In this document: piece after piece, positions 1-5,924 of the stretch
Layout: every line of letters starts with the position of its first letter
Position numbering within the stretch: position 1 is the first letter of the stretch
NCBI GenBank assembly: GCA_026395775.1
Contig: JAPLYA010000045.1
Span: forward strand, 1 to 18,005
Reading direction: 5' to 3'
From: Candidatus Pacearchaeota archaeon
Lineage (GTDB): Archaea > Nanobdellota > Nanobdellia > Pacearchaeales > GW2011-AR1
DNA: 18,005 nucleotides
Notes under the pieces: generated by a model
Told to the model about the DNA's origin: nothing
What the model saw: the letters and a program-made list of their open reading frames with translations, nothing else
The model's database searches: none
Position numbers and translations under genes: made by a program

Positions 1-2
1 CC

Positions 3-878
3 AAGTCTCCAAATATCCCTGCCTGGTTTTCTGAACAGCTTCCTTTATCATTTGATTTGGCTTTGGAAATTGCTAGATTTCGAGGTTTGGTTGATGAGAA
101 AATTAAAGCTAAAAAATCTCCAGAGGAAATCAAGGATTTTATAAAAAGTTGGTGCTACATTAATAATAATCTTGCTGGAAAGATTTATGACTATCTTAAA
201 TTACAGGATAAGTTTTCTTCTATTGCAAGTGATAGAAAAATTGTTGTTGAGAATTATAATGGGGAAAAAGAATACTGGATTTTCAGCTGTTTATTTGGGA
301 GAAGAGTGAATGATGCTTTTTCTAGAGCAATTGGTTTCTGTTTAGCTAGACTTGTTGGCAGGGATGTTGAACTTGGAATAAATGATAATGGGTTTTATAT
401 TGTTGGGGAGAAAGTTGATAGGGAGAAGATTGAGAAAGCTATAAAATTTTTAAATGAGAAGAATGTGGAAGAGATTTTGAAAGAGGCTATTGAGAAAACA
501 GAGAGCTTGAGGAGAAGATTTAGGCACTGTGCTGCTAGAAGCTTGATGATTTTGAGAAATTATAAGGGGAGAGTGAAATCGGCTGGAAAGCAACAGGTTA
601 AATCGGGTTTCTTGTATCATGCTATTAAAAAACTAACAGGAGAATTTCCTATTTTACAAGAAGCTAGGAGAGAAGTTTTGGAAGATGTGATGGATATAGA
701 GAATACAAGGAAGATTATTTCTGAAATTAACAATAAAAGAATTAAAATTGAGTTTATTGAGACTAAAATTCCTTCACCTTTTGCCTTAAATTTGATTATG
801 CAGGGGCATTATGATTTGATAAAGATGGAAGATCGAGTTGAATTTCTGAAGAGGATGCATAAACTGCATATGGGTTGA
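3..878 (+). CDS. lhr: Lhr-family ATP-dependent helicase, C-terminal part (5' end outside window)
   Basis: The reading frame is open from base 3, so this is the end of a longer gene. Its helicase core lies before the window. What is visible resembles the DEAD/H-associated C-terminal region of archaeal Lhr-type helicases, superfamily 2 enzymes acting in DNA repair. The recognisable stretches are RFRHCAARSLMILRNYKG, then KQQVKSGFLYHAI, then the very typical EARREVLEDVMDIENTRKI, and near the end KIPSPFALNLIMQG and MEDRVEFLKRMHKLH. The TTG at 57 is an internal codon and not the start, since translatable family-like sequence continues upstream of it. The gene stops at TGA 876-878 with nothing after the LH motif, which suits an Lhr-core length rather than the long bacterial form. 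A Mre11/SbcD-like phosphoesterase lies two genes downstream. Family assignment is from memory of motifs and quite sure; the biochemical role is known only from relatives. Confidence 0.87.
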   Translation, partial: KSPNIPAWFSEQLPLSFDLALEIARFRGLVDEKIKAKKSPEEIKDFIKSWCYINNNLAGKIYDYLKLQDKFSSIASDRKIVVENYNGEKEYWIFSCLFGRRVNDAFSRAIGFCLARLVGRDVELGINDNGFYIVGEKVDREKIEKAIKFLNEKNVEEILKEAIEKTESLRRRFRHCAARSLMILRNYKGRVKSAGKQQVKSGFLYHAIKKLTGEFPILQEARREVLEDVMDIENTRKIISEINNKRIKIEFIETKIPSPFALNLIMQGHYDLIKMEDRVEFLKRMHKLHMG

Positions 879-890
879 GAAATAATAATA

Positions 891-904
891 TATTCTGCAG
901 AATA
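891..904. promoter_or_regulatory. Perfect 14-bp palindrome upstream of the prs TATA box, possible operator
   Basis: TATTCTGCAGAATA reads the same on both strands. It ends six bases before the TATA box of prs, where an archaeal regulator could block or aid TFB/TBP binding. No regulator is recognised and a 14-bp palindrome in AT-rich DNA could arise by chance. Confidence 0.3.
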
Positions 905-910
905 ATTTTG

Positions 911-918
911 TTTATAAA
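911..918 (+). promoter_or_regulatory. Archaeal TATA box of prs
   Basis: TTTATAAA, centred 25.5 bases before the ATG at 940. This is the distance between an archaeal TATA box and the transcription start, so the message would start at the A of the ATG (leaderless). It decides the start of prs in favour of 940 over the upstream GTG at 928. Confidence 0.7.
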
Positions 919-939
919 CTGAATTTTGTGTATAAGGGC

Positions 940-1953
940 ATGGCAAATGGATTAGAAAGGGTGATCCTTGCGGATAGGGCTTCTCCTTGTGTTGATTTTG
1001 CTCAATCTGTTTATGAGAATATTCAAAAATTAGAAACCGAGAGGGGGCAATTGGGATTCAAAATGGGTTATGTGGATATAGCCAAATTTCCCGATAGTGA
1101 ATTTGAGCCAAGGATAGAAGGAAACTGCAGAGGGAGGCATGTGATATTCATTCATGATTCTAGCAAAGATCCAGCTACTTGGTGGGTTGAGATGGTGCTA
1201 GTTAATGATGCTGCAAAAAGAGCTGCTGCTGAGAGAATAATTAATGTTTTTCCGTATTTTAGATGGGGCAGGGGTGAAAAAAAAGACAAACCCCACACAC
1301 CGATTCCTTCTAAGGTACTATTGGATACAATAAAAGCAGACAGAGTAATTGGGATGGATTTGCATGCTCCTGCTCTGCAGGGTTTTACAAATATTCCTTT
1401 TGATAATTTATATAGCTATTATTGCAGCGTTCCCTGTATTGTTGACTCGGATCTTGAATTTATTGAAAATCTTGTTGTTGCTGCTCCTGATGTTGGTTCT
1501 GTAAAATTAGCAAGAGCATATTCTAAAAGAATTATGGAGTGTCTTGCTAAAAGGGGAAATCCGAGAGATGTGGGTTTAGCCATTGTTGATAAAAATAGAT
1601 TGAGTGGGGATAAAGTAGAAACTGGAGAAGTCATGGGAAATGTAAGGGACAAAAATGTGTTAATTACTGATGATATTTTAAGCAGCGCAGGCACATTAAA
1701 AGCAGCATGGGATGCTTTGATGAATCGAGGGGCCAGAGAGGTTAGGGCATATGCTACTCATTTTGTTGGAGCTGGAAATTATACTGAAAATTTGAAAGGT
1801 TTTAGGAGGGTGTTTACAACAAATAGTTTTTACCAGCCTCTTGGAAAAATTCCTGCAAATGTCGAGCTTATCGATGTTAGCCCGCTGTTTTCTAGGGCAA
1901 TTTATGAAGCTGAATCTGGCGGGAGTATAAGTGAACTATTTAAGCAACTTTGA
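940..1953 (+). CDS. prs: Ribose-phosphate pyrophosphokinase (PRPP synthetase)
   Basis: Makes phosphoribosyl pyrophosphate from ribose 5-phosphate and ATP, the shared precursor of purine, pyrimidine, histidine and tryptophan synthesis, in the cytoplasm. The 337-residue protein has the two-domain PRTase layout: FPYFRWGRGEKKDKPHTPIP near residue 105-123 (ATP-side flexible loop), MDLHAPALQGFTNIPFDNL around 139-157, APDVGSVKLARAYS around 182-195, and the PRPP-binding loop VLITDDILSSAGT at 240-252 with the acidic pair D244-D245. The loop reads WGRGEKKDKPHTPI where bacterial enzymes have RQDRKDRPREPI, so it is divergent. The start was set at ATG 940 because the TATA box at 911-918 puts the RNA start there; GTG 928 would add four residues. 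It sits between lhr and a phosphoesterase, with the next gene starting from its own promoter inside or just after its end. Confidence 0.92.
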   Translation: MANGLERVILADRASPCVDFAQSVYENIQKLETERGQLGFKMGYVDIAKFPDSEFEPRIEGNCRGRHVIFIHDSSKDPATWWVEMVLVNDAAKRAAAERIINVFPYFRWGRGEKKDKPHTPIPSKVLLDTIKADRVIGMDLHAPALQGFTNIPFDNLYSYYCSVPCIVDSDLEFIENLVVAAPDVGSVKLARAYSKRIMECLAKRGNPRDVGLAIVDKNRLSGDKVETGEVMGNVRDKNVLITDDILSSAGTLKAAWDALMNRGAREVRAYATHFVGAGNYTENLKGFRRVFTTNSFYQPLGKIPANVELIDVSPLFSRAIYEAESGGSISELFKQL

Positions 1954-1959
1954 AAAGAG

Positions 1960-1966
1960 TTATAAA
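1960..1966 (+). promoter_or_regulatory. TATA box of the phosphoesterase gene
   Basis: TTATAAA, centred 26 bases before ATG 1989, just after the prs stop. It points to a leaderless start at 1989 rather than the TTG at 1950 that overlaps the prs stop codon. Confidence 0.6.
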
Positions 1967-1988
1967 CTTATTTTTGCAAAGAACTTCT

Positions 1989-2705
1989 ATGATAAAATAT
2001 AAACTAATTGGAAAATCAGCTTATTTTTTTGAAGAAAAAATACTAGCAATGGCTGATTTGCATTTAGGGTATGAAGAAAATTTGAGAAAACAAGGCATTA
2101 TGATTCCTTCAAGTCAATTTAAGGAAACAATTCAAGATTTGGAGAGAATATTTTCTGAAATAAAAAAAGAAAAACTTGAAATTAAAGAAGTTGTGATTCT
2201 TGGGGATTTAAAACATGAATTCTCAGGCAATTTGAATCAGGAGTGGCAAGAGGTACATGAATTAATTAGTTACTTACAATCTAAAATTACAAGTAAAGGC
2301 AAAATAATTGTTATAAAAGGAAATCATGATAACTATTTAGCGAATGTTATCAAAGACAAGGCTAGAATTGCTGATTTTTATGTTAAAAATGGTATTTGCT
2401 TTGTTCATGGAGATAAAATGATTCTTGAAGCCTTAGATAAAACTGTTGAGATGATTGTTCTGGGGCATAAACATCCTGCTATAACCCTAGAAAAATCAAG
2501 CAAGAAGGAAAGATACAAATGTTTTCTGGTTGGAAAGTTTAAGGGGAAGGAAGTGATAATTTTTCCTAGCTTTTTTCCGCTTGTTGAGGGGAGTGATGTT
2601 TATGTTGATGATACAAATTTGGCTTTCAAGCTCGACTTGAAGAAATTTAAGATTTATATTCCTGTTCCAGGAGAAACCAGGGTGTTAGAATTTAAGAAAA
2701 TTTGA
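1989..2705 (+). CDS. SbcD/Mre11-related metallophosphoesterase (COG1407-like)
   Basis: A 238-residue calcineurin-like phosphoesterase with the full set of metal-binding motifs: MADLHLGYE (D23, H25), LGDLKHEF (D73), KGNHDNY (N112, H113, D114), CFVHGDK (H140) and VLGHKHP (H160, H162). Such enzymes use two metal ions to cleave phosphodiester bonds. The DLHLGYE opening is characteristic of the archaeal family annotated as SbcD/Mre11-related (COG1407), which is often encoded next to Lhr-type helicases; in this window the lhr tail lies one gene upstream. The start at ATG 1989 was chosen from the TATA spacing and because motif I then lies near residue 23, as expected; an upstream in-frame TTG at 1950 would add 13 residues. 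Substrate unknown; a nuclease acting with the helicase is an inference. The C-terminal 70 residues form a strand-rich extension without a recognised domain. Confidence 0.85.
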   Translation: MIKYKLIGKSAYFFEEKILAMADLHLGYEENLRKQGIMIPSSQFKETIQDLERIFSEIKKEKLEIKEVVILGDLKHEFSGNLNQEWQEVHELISYLQSKITSKGKIIVIKGNHDNYLANVIKDKARIADFYVKNGICFVHGDKMILEALDKTVEMIVLGHKHPAITLEKSSKKERYKCFLVGKFKGKEVIIFPSFFPLVEGSDVYVDDTNLAFKLDLKKFKIYIPVPGETRVLEFKKI

Positions 2706-2710
2706 AATAA

Positions 2711-2824
2711 TTGGTAAAAAATAAGCTTCGCTTTTGTATACCTAACTTGCAGGCAAGCAATTGTGTTAAACCAACCAAGGACACAATTAAAAAGTTTACA
2801 AAAACAGCAGTTGGTTATTACTTC
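2711..2824. repeat. Dispersed intergenic repeat, copy A
   Basis: Begins TTGGTAA and ends TTACTTC, so the ends are roughly inverted. It shares with the other copies the block AATAAGCTTCG-CTTTTGTATAC near its left end and TTAAACCAACCAAGGACACA in the middle. It fills the gap between two convergent genes, where it might also serve as a termination structure. Not recognised as a named element. Confidence 0.5.
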
Positions 2825-2830
2825 TTAAAA

Positions 2831-3907
2831 CTATATTCTCCAAATCCCATTTTCTTGGATAATCTTACCATCAACAACAATCTTAGCTTTCTTCATGTCT
2901 TTAACAATATCCCAGTGGATTGCTGAATCATTGCCTCCACCGTTTTCTTTATATGCCATTCCTAGAGCTAAATGAATTGTGCCTGATATTTTTTCATCAA
3001 ACAGCAAGCTTTTTACAAACCTATTAACTCGGGGATTGCATCCTATGCCTAACTCGCCAACATAGCTTGAATTTTCATCTGTTGCTAGCATTGCTTTTAA
3101 AAAGTCTTCGTTTTTATCTGCTTTTGATTCTATAACTTTTCCATCTTTGAACTTAAGGAAAATTCCTGTTACTTCTTTTCCATCCCTAATAGCGGGATAT
3201 TCAAACTTAATGAAGCCATTTAAGGATTCTCTGACTGGAGCCATAAAAATTTCTCCACCCGGCATGTTCTCTTTTCCATCATCTACTTCTGATTTGCTTC
3301 CGTGAACTCTCATCTTGAGATCGACATTTTCTCCAATTATATGAACTTTCGAGTTTTCTTTAAATTTAGAATTTATTTTGTGAAGTTTCTTGGATAATTT
3401 TGGCCAGTCTTGCAAACAAGCTTGATAAACAAAATTTTCCCATTCTGTTAGAGACATTTCGGCTTCTTGGGCTAGAGCTTGACAAGGATAGGCTATTGTT
3501 ACTCTATAAATTGCGGGTTTGCCATTTACAATATAATCTGTAATCTTATTTGTAATTTTTTGTCTCAGAGCTATTTTCTTAGAATCGGCTGAAGATAATT
3601 CTCGAGTATTGGATTCTGTTGATATTCCCATATATTTCTGGCAGGATTTGACTGTATCAAACCAGTGTTGTGGAAAATGTTTGAGCTGCTGCTTGCTTGC
3701 ATATTTGTAGTAGAAATCTGTGATGTTGCTTGGGGACATTCTCAGAACAGGAATTCCTCCTGCTAAGATTACTGCTTTATATAACTCGACAATAAATGGC
3801 TCTGCTTCACTGCTTCCTGAAATTGCGACTTGTTCCCCTGGCTTGACAAATACAGAATATTTTACAGCTAGCTGTGCTAGTTTTCTAGTTCGTAGATCTA
3901 CTGGCAT
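2831..3907 (-). CDS. M29-family (thermophilic-type) metallo-aminopeptidase
   Basis: Cytoplasmic exopeptidase removing N-terminal amino acids from peptides using two metal ions. With the start at 3907 (358 residues) the M29 ligands line up: E219 in PGGEIFMAP, E285 in YVGELGIG, H312 in SGTIHLALG, Y319 in GMAY, and H331 and D333 in SAIHWDIV. The spacing between the first two glutamates and between the His and Tyr matches the family closely as I recall it. The start MPVDLRTRKLAQLAVKYSV matches the usual N terminus of the family, and AAGGA lies just before it in the RNA. A GTG at 3946 and an ATG at 3943 would add 13 or 12 residues; they overlap a GAGGTG that is too close to serve them as a ribosome site. 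Transcribed toward the phosphoesterase gene, and away from a small membrane protein gene with which it shares an AT-rich promoter. Confidence 0.88.
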   Translation of the reverse strand: MPVDLRTRKLAQLAVKYSVFVKPGEQVAISGSSEAEPFIVELYKAVILAGGIPVLRMSPSNITDFYYKYASKQQLKHFPQHWFDTVKSCQKYMGISTESNTRELSSADSKKIALRQKITNKITDYIVNGKPAIYRVTIAYPCQALAQEAEMSLTEWENFVYQACLQDWPKLSKKLHKINSKFKENSKVHIIGENVDLKMRVHGSKSEVDDGKENMPGGEIFMAPVRESLNGFIKFEYPAIRDGKEVTGIFLKFKDGKVIESKADKNEDFLKAMLATDENSSYVGELGIGCNPRVNRFVKSLLFDEKISGTIHLALGMAYKENGGGNDSAIHWDIVKDMKKAKIVVDGKIIQENGIWRI

Positions 3908-3970
3908 TTTTATCCTTAGAATTCTTAGGCGATTCCTAACCATCACCTCTTAAATTTGTTAATAATGAGG

Positions 3971-3980
3971 ATTAATAAAC
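3971..3980. promoter_or_regulatory. AT-rich divergent promoter element
   Basis: ATTAATAAAC. Read on the + strand its centre is 25.5 bases before ATG 4001 of the small membrane protein; read on the - strand it is TTTATTAAT and would start an RNA near 3950 for the aminopeptidase. One shared TATA-like site for two divergent genes is an inference from spacing. Confidence 0.4.
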
Positions 3981-4000
3981 CTTGTGGATTAAATTATAAT

Positions 4001-4132
4001 ATGAAAAGTTCAATGATTTATTCTTTAATAGCCTTAGTTTGCATTATCTTAATGTTTACTATCAATTGGCTGTTTGTTATTCCTGCCGCATTTCTTAGCT
4101 ATCTGGGCTGGAAGAAAATGATGAAAGTATAG
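4001..4132 (+). CDS. Small single-pass membrane protein, 43 residues
   Basis: Short open frame from ATG 4001 to TAG 4130-4132. The product starts MKSSMIYSLIALVCIILMFT and continues with INWLFVIPAAFLSYLGW before a basic tail KKMMKV. Residues 6-37 are almost wholly hydrophobic, enough for one long or two short membrane spans, and the positive tail suggests a cytoplasmic C terminus. The frame is supported by a TATA-like element centred about 25 bases upstream (leaderless start) and by a stop codon placed before the tRNA region. I do not recognise the family. Because of its length the gene is easily missed; it could also be a chance frame, though a 30-residue hydrophobic run after a correctly spaced promoter argues for a real gene. 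Confidence 0.5.
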   Translation: MKSSMIYSLIALVCIILMFTINWLFVIPAAFLSYLGWKKMMKV

Positions 4133-4141
4133 GGCTTGACT

Positions 4142-4196
4142 GCGTTTATTCACATCTCCAAATCTTAAAAAATTAAACTGAAACGTGAATAAACGC
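4142..4196. repeat. Perfect 12-bp inverted repeat at the 3' end of the tRNA gene
   Basis: GCGTTTATTCAC (4142-4153) and GTGAATAAACGC (4185-4196) are exact complements around a 31-base AT-rich loop. The right arm overlaps the last bases of tRNA-Ser. In the tRNA transcript the loop carries a run of six U (complement of 4167-4172), so the structure may belong to the 3' trailer or terminator. Confidence 0.65.
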
Positions 4197-4275
4197 CCAC
4201 ACTCGGAATCGAACCGAGATATCCTTGCGGAAGCGAGTTTTCGAGACTCGAGCATTGCCATTGTGCCATGTGGGC
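4194..4275 (-). tRNA. tRNA-Ser (anticodon CGA)
   Basis: On the - strand the 82 bases fold as a class II tRNA. The acceptor arms GCCCACA and TGTGGGC pair fully and are followed by the discriminator G typical of serine tRNAs. A short D stem GCA/TGC follows TG at positions 8-9. The anticodon arm CGAGT-CTCGAAA-ACTCG gives anticodon CGA, read as Ser UCG. The variable arm is long (TCC-GCAA-GGA), as required for Ser, and the T arm is CTCGG-TTCGATT-CCGAG. No intron is seen and CCA is not encoded. A TATA box at 4297-4304 is centred about 25 bases from the first base of the mature tRNA, so the transcript may need no 5' trimming. Confidence 0.93.
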
Positions 4276-4296
4276 TAAAAACAAGAAGGAATGTGA

Positions 4297-4304
4297 ATTA
4301 TAAA
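4297..4304 (-). promoter_or_regulatory. TATA box of tRNA-Ser
   Basis: TTTATAAT on the - strand, centre 25.5 bases from the G1 of the tRNA at 4275. The same spacing in this window separates TATA boxes from the A of leaderless start codons, so RNA synthesis would begin at or next to the mature 5' end. Confidence 0.6.
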
Positions 4305-4318
4305 GCTTATTGATTTGA

Positions 4319-4434
4319 GAGGTAAATAATAAGCTTCGCTTTTAACAATTTTTTTAATCAAACCGAGCGAGGGCGTTAAACCAGCCAATGAAAACAATTA
4401 AAACATATATTAAAATAAATTTAGTTATTACCTC
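4319..4434. repeat. Dispersed intergenic repeat, copy B
   Basis: Bounded by perfect inverted ends GAGGTAA and TTACCTC, 116 bp apart. Contains AATAAGCTTCGCTTTT near the left end and TTAAACCAGCCAATGAAAAC in the middle, both shared with copy A. Lies between the tRNA promoter and the 3' end of the 142-residue hypothetical gene; a short + strand frame at 4388-4576 starts inside it and is not believed. Confidence 0.55.
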
Positions 4435-4454
4435 TAAAACACTAGAAAATGAAC

Positions 4455-4883
4455 TTAACCAGCATAAGGCTTATTCTGAGATTGCTGGATTTTCGGAAGA
4501 GGAACGTGGGTTGGCAAACTTAGCTCTTCTTCTAATTGCAATGCTTTTAGGTTGCATTTTGTTAGAATGGTATTAAACACAGGAATTCTAATTTTATCAT
4601 CTATTTTCTTAGTTTTCCATTTTTTTAGAATTTCTTTAGATTCATCTTTTTCAACTAATAAAAGAATAAATCCATTAAAAAGAATGTCTGCTAGATCTGG
4701 TTTGTAATTAATAGAAAACTCAAAATCAAATTTCAAGGCGTGTTTTTCTTTTGCTAGATCTATTTCTTCTTGAGTTATTGATTTTATATTAATATTGGAA
4801 TTAACCTCTATGTTCGCAACTGGTTTTTTTGATTGCTTTCTTTCTGCTGAAATTTTTTCGAAATTAAATCCTATTACTTGCAT
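4455..4883 (-). CDS. Conserved-looking hypothetical protein, 142 residues
   Basis: Starts MQVIGFNFEKISAER, then alternates short polar and beta-rich stretches: NIEVNSNINIKSI (about 24-36), ALKFDFEFSINYKPDLADILFNGFILLLV (48-76) and a helical end with KIRIPVFNTILTKCNLKALQLEEEL and PTHVPLPKI. There is no signal peptide or long membrane span, so it is probably cytoplasmic. The opening GFNFxKISAER and the closing ALQLEEELxLPxHxPLP remind me of a family of small uncharacterised archaeal proteins, but I cannot name a domain. The beta-rich core with a C-terminal helix is SecB-like in outline only, which I would not press. Start ATG 4883 is supported by an AT-rich box around 4905-4917, and the gene is single, not in an operon. 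Confidence 0.72.
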   Translation of the reverse strand: MQVIGFNFEKISAERKQSKKPVANIEVNSNINIKSITQEEIDLAKEKHALKFDFEFSINYKPDLADILFNGFILLLVEKDESKEILKKWKTKKIDDKIRIPVFNTILTKCNLKALQLEEELSLPTHVPLPKIQQSQNKPYAG

Positions 4884-4904
4884 GTTTTTGTTAATTTTCC
4901 TGGG

Positions 4905-4917
4905 TTTAAAAATATAT
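4905..4917 (-). promoter_or_regulatory. TATA-like box of the 142-residue hypothetical gene
   Basis: On the - strand ATATATTTTTAAA. Its TTTAAA half is centred about 24.5 bases before ATG 4883, consistent with a leaderless or almost leaderless message. Confidence 0.45.
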
Positions 4918-4955
4918 GTGTTATTTTTTAGCTAGTTTATAGATTCTTAATTTAA

Positions 4956-5072
4956 GAAGTAAAAAACTAAACTAATTTGTAGTTGGAAAGGGGGTTTTCT
5001 TAGCTGCTTAAACCAATTATTAAATCTTGAAACAATTACCAAGTATACGGAAACGAAGTTAGTTCTTACCTC
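4956..5072. repeat. Dispersed intergenic repeat, copy C (inverted orientation)
   Basis: Ends GAAGTAA and TTACCTC are inverted with one mismatch. Read on the - strand it begins GAGGTAAGAACTAACTTCG and continues with GTATACTTGGTAATTG, the block it shares nearly base for base with copy E. Lies just downstream of the PRC-barrel gene's stop. Confidence 0.55.
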
Positions 5073-5100
5073 TAGAGACAATAATTAGAACTTAATATCT

Positions 5101-5358
5101 TTATGCTAAGTCTTCTTCAGAAACAACAACAAAATCTCCTATTGCTATTATTGAATTGTAGGGTAAGAAAACTTCCTTGTCTCTTGTTATCTCTAAATTC
5201 AAAGATTTTGTGTAAGGGGTGGGATCTTTTATAACTAATTGTATTAATTCACCAACTCTAGCCTCAAAAGTTACATCTTTTACTATCCCAAGTCGTTTTC
5301 CCTCTTTTGTTACAACCAACTTACCTAGAATACTGCTAAATGGTCTCTTTTCTAACAT
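5101..5358 (-). CDS. PRC-barrel domain protein, 85 residues
   Basis: The whole protein is one PRC-barrel: FSSILGKLVVTKEGKRLGIVKDVTFEARVGELIQLVI, then a linker and EVFLPYNSIIAIGDFVVVSEEDLA. The paired GK(L/x)V...G...G.V.D pattern and the closing LPYNSIIAIGDFVVV are typical of small archaeal PRC-barrel proteins. Some haloarchaeal relatives (the CdpB proteins) bind the cell-division factor SepF; others have no known role, so division is only a possibility here. The start was placed at ATG 5358 because the TATA box at 5380-5387 lies exactly 25.5 bases upstream; a start at 5406 would add 16 residues outside the domain and would lie upstream of that promoter. It is transcribed away from the origin region. 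Confidence 0.83.
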   Translation of the reverse strand: MLEKRPFSSILGKLVVTKEGKRLGIVKDVTFEARVGELIQLVIKDPTPYTKSLNLEITRDKEVFLPYNSIIAIGDFVVVSEEDLA

Positions 5359-5379
5359 GTAAGATAAAAAAGCAAGTTC

Positions 5380-5387
5380 TTTATAAA
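5380..5387 (-). promoter_or_regulatory. TATA box of the PRC-barrel gene
   Basis: TTTATAAA on the - strand, centred 25.5 bases before ATG 5358. It settles the start codon and implies a leaderless message. Confidence 0.7.
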
Positions 5388-5512
5388 CCTTTCTGTTATA
5401 AATCAAATTAAAATGGATTATGATGTAGTGATAAAAAATAAGACAAAGAAAAATGAATGGTTTAGTTTGAACTGAAAAGATTTTTGATTTAACTATCTAA
5501 AACAAAGACAGA

Positions 5513-5541
5513 CCCCCCACCCTATGGTTTCTTATGGAGAA
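5513..5541 (-). promoter_or_regulatory. ORB-like origin recognition box with G-run
   Basis: On the - strand it reads CTCCATAAGAAACC followed by ATAGGGTGGGGGG. Archaeal ORBs have a TCCAnnnGGAAAC dyad with a G-string on its 3' side, and this site has both parts in the right order, with an A in place of the first G of GGAAAC. Confidence 0.55.
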
Positions 5542-5612
5542 AAGGTAAAGGTTTATAAAGGATTTTAGTTGTTGTTTTTTTATTTTTTGATTTATAAATA
5601 TTTATATATTAT

Positions 5613-5719
5613 ATTATATATATTATATTATATATTATAAGATATATATATTATATTATATATTATAAGATATATATATTATATTATATATTATAAGATA
5701 TATATATTATATTATATAT
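5613..5719. repeat. 28-bp AT-only tandem repeat, almost four copies (probable unwinding element)
   Basis: Two identical 28-bp units at 5641-5668 and 5669-5696, a first copy at 5613-5640 differing only in its first two bases, and a 23-base partial copy at 5697-5719. The unit contains a single G and otherwise only A and T, largely alternating TA. Its position between opposed ORB-like boxes fits a duplex-unwinding element. Copy number may vary between strains or be misassembled. Confidence 0.85.
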
Positions 5720-5730
5720 GTTTAAGAAAA

Positions 5731-5746
5731 AAGTTCCATAGGAAAT
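5731..5746 (+). promoter_or_regulatory. ORB-like box, right side, copy 1
   Basis: AAGTTCCATAGGAAAT, identical over 16 bases to the copy at 5826-5841 and built round the dyad TTCC-ATA-GGAA. It lacks an obvious G-string, so it may be a mini-ORB. Confidence 0.55.
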
Positions 5747-5825
5747 AATTCTAATTAAAATCAGGGTTTTTCATTAAAAAAGCGTAACAAAGCATGGTTT
5801 TTCGAGGTGAAATTAAATTTTTAGA

Positions 5826-5841
5826 AAGTTCCATAGGAAAT
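5826..5841 (+). promoter_or_regulatory. ORB-like box, right side, copy 2
   Basis: AAGTTCCATAGGAAAT again, followed by a G-rich tail GATGGTGTG. It lies 35 bases before the orc1/cdc6 TATA box, close enough for the initiator to affect its own transcription. Confidence 0.55.
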
Positions 5842-5875
5842 GATGGTGTGACCTATATTGTCTAAAACATAAAAG

Positions 5876-5882
5876 TTTATAA
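5876..5882 (+). promoter_or_regulatory. TATA box of the orc1/cdc6 operon
   Basis: TTTATAA. The expected RNA start near 5904 leaves a leader of about 21 bases that carries AGGT at 5914-5917, a weak ribosome site 7 bases before ATG 5925. Unlike most genes here, this message would not be leaderless. Confidence 0.5.
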
Positions 5883-5924
5883 CTACCTTTCTTTTAGAAA
5901 AACTAGAAAAATTAGGTAAAAAAA

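Larger units (their letters stand above)
5511..5850. other. Probable replication origin (oriC)
   Basis: This gene-free stretch lies directly before orc1/cdc6, the usual place of an archaeal origin. It has the expected parts: an AT-only tandem repeat (5613-5719) that would melt easily, and ORB-like sites on both sides in opposite orientation (one on the - strand at 5513-5541, two on the + strand at 5731-5746 and 5826-5841). The 5359-5510 part holds only the promoter of the PRC-barrel gene and otherwise nothing I recognise. Origin identity is inferred from layout and motif similarity; it is not proved by sequence alone. Confidence 0.75.

Noticed and set aside
1950..1988. TTG start at 1950 giving the phosphoesterase 13 more residues with an overlap of the prs stop
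   Set aside because: The TATA box at 1960-1966 lies inside that extension and points to ATG 1989.
2711..2926. 71-codon + strand frame after the phosphoesterase
   Set aside because: It is made of repeat copy A and the antisense of the aminopeptidase end, and its composition is not protein-like.
4388..4576. 62-codon + strand frame
   Set aside because: It begins inside repeat copy B and overlaps the end of the better-supported 142-residue gene on the other strand; no promoter or ribosome site fits.
5413..5475. 20-codon frame starting ATGGATTATGATG near the PRC-barrel promoter
   Set aside because: Too short, the TATA-like sequence is only about 14 bases away, and nothing else supports it.
5613..5719. 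Regular 28-bp repeat as a CRISPR array
   Set aside because: The units are directly joined with no spacers and contain almost only A and T; a tandem repeat at an origin explains it better.
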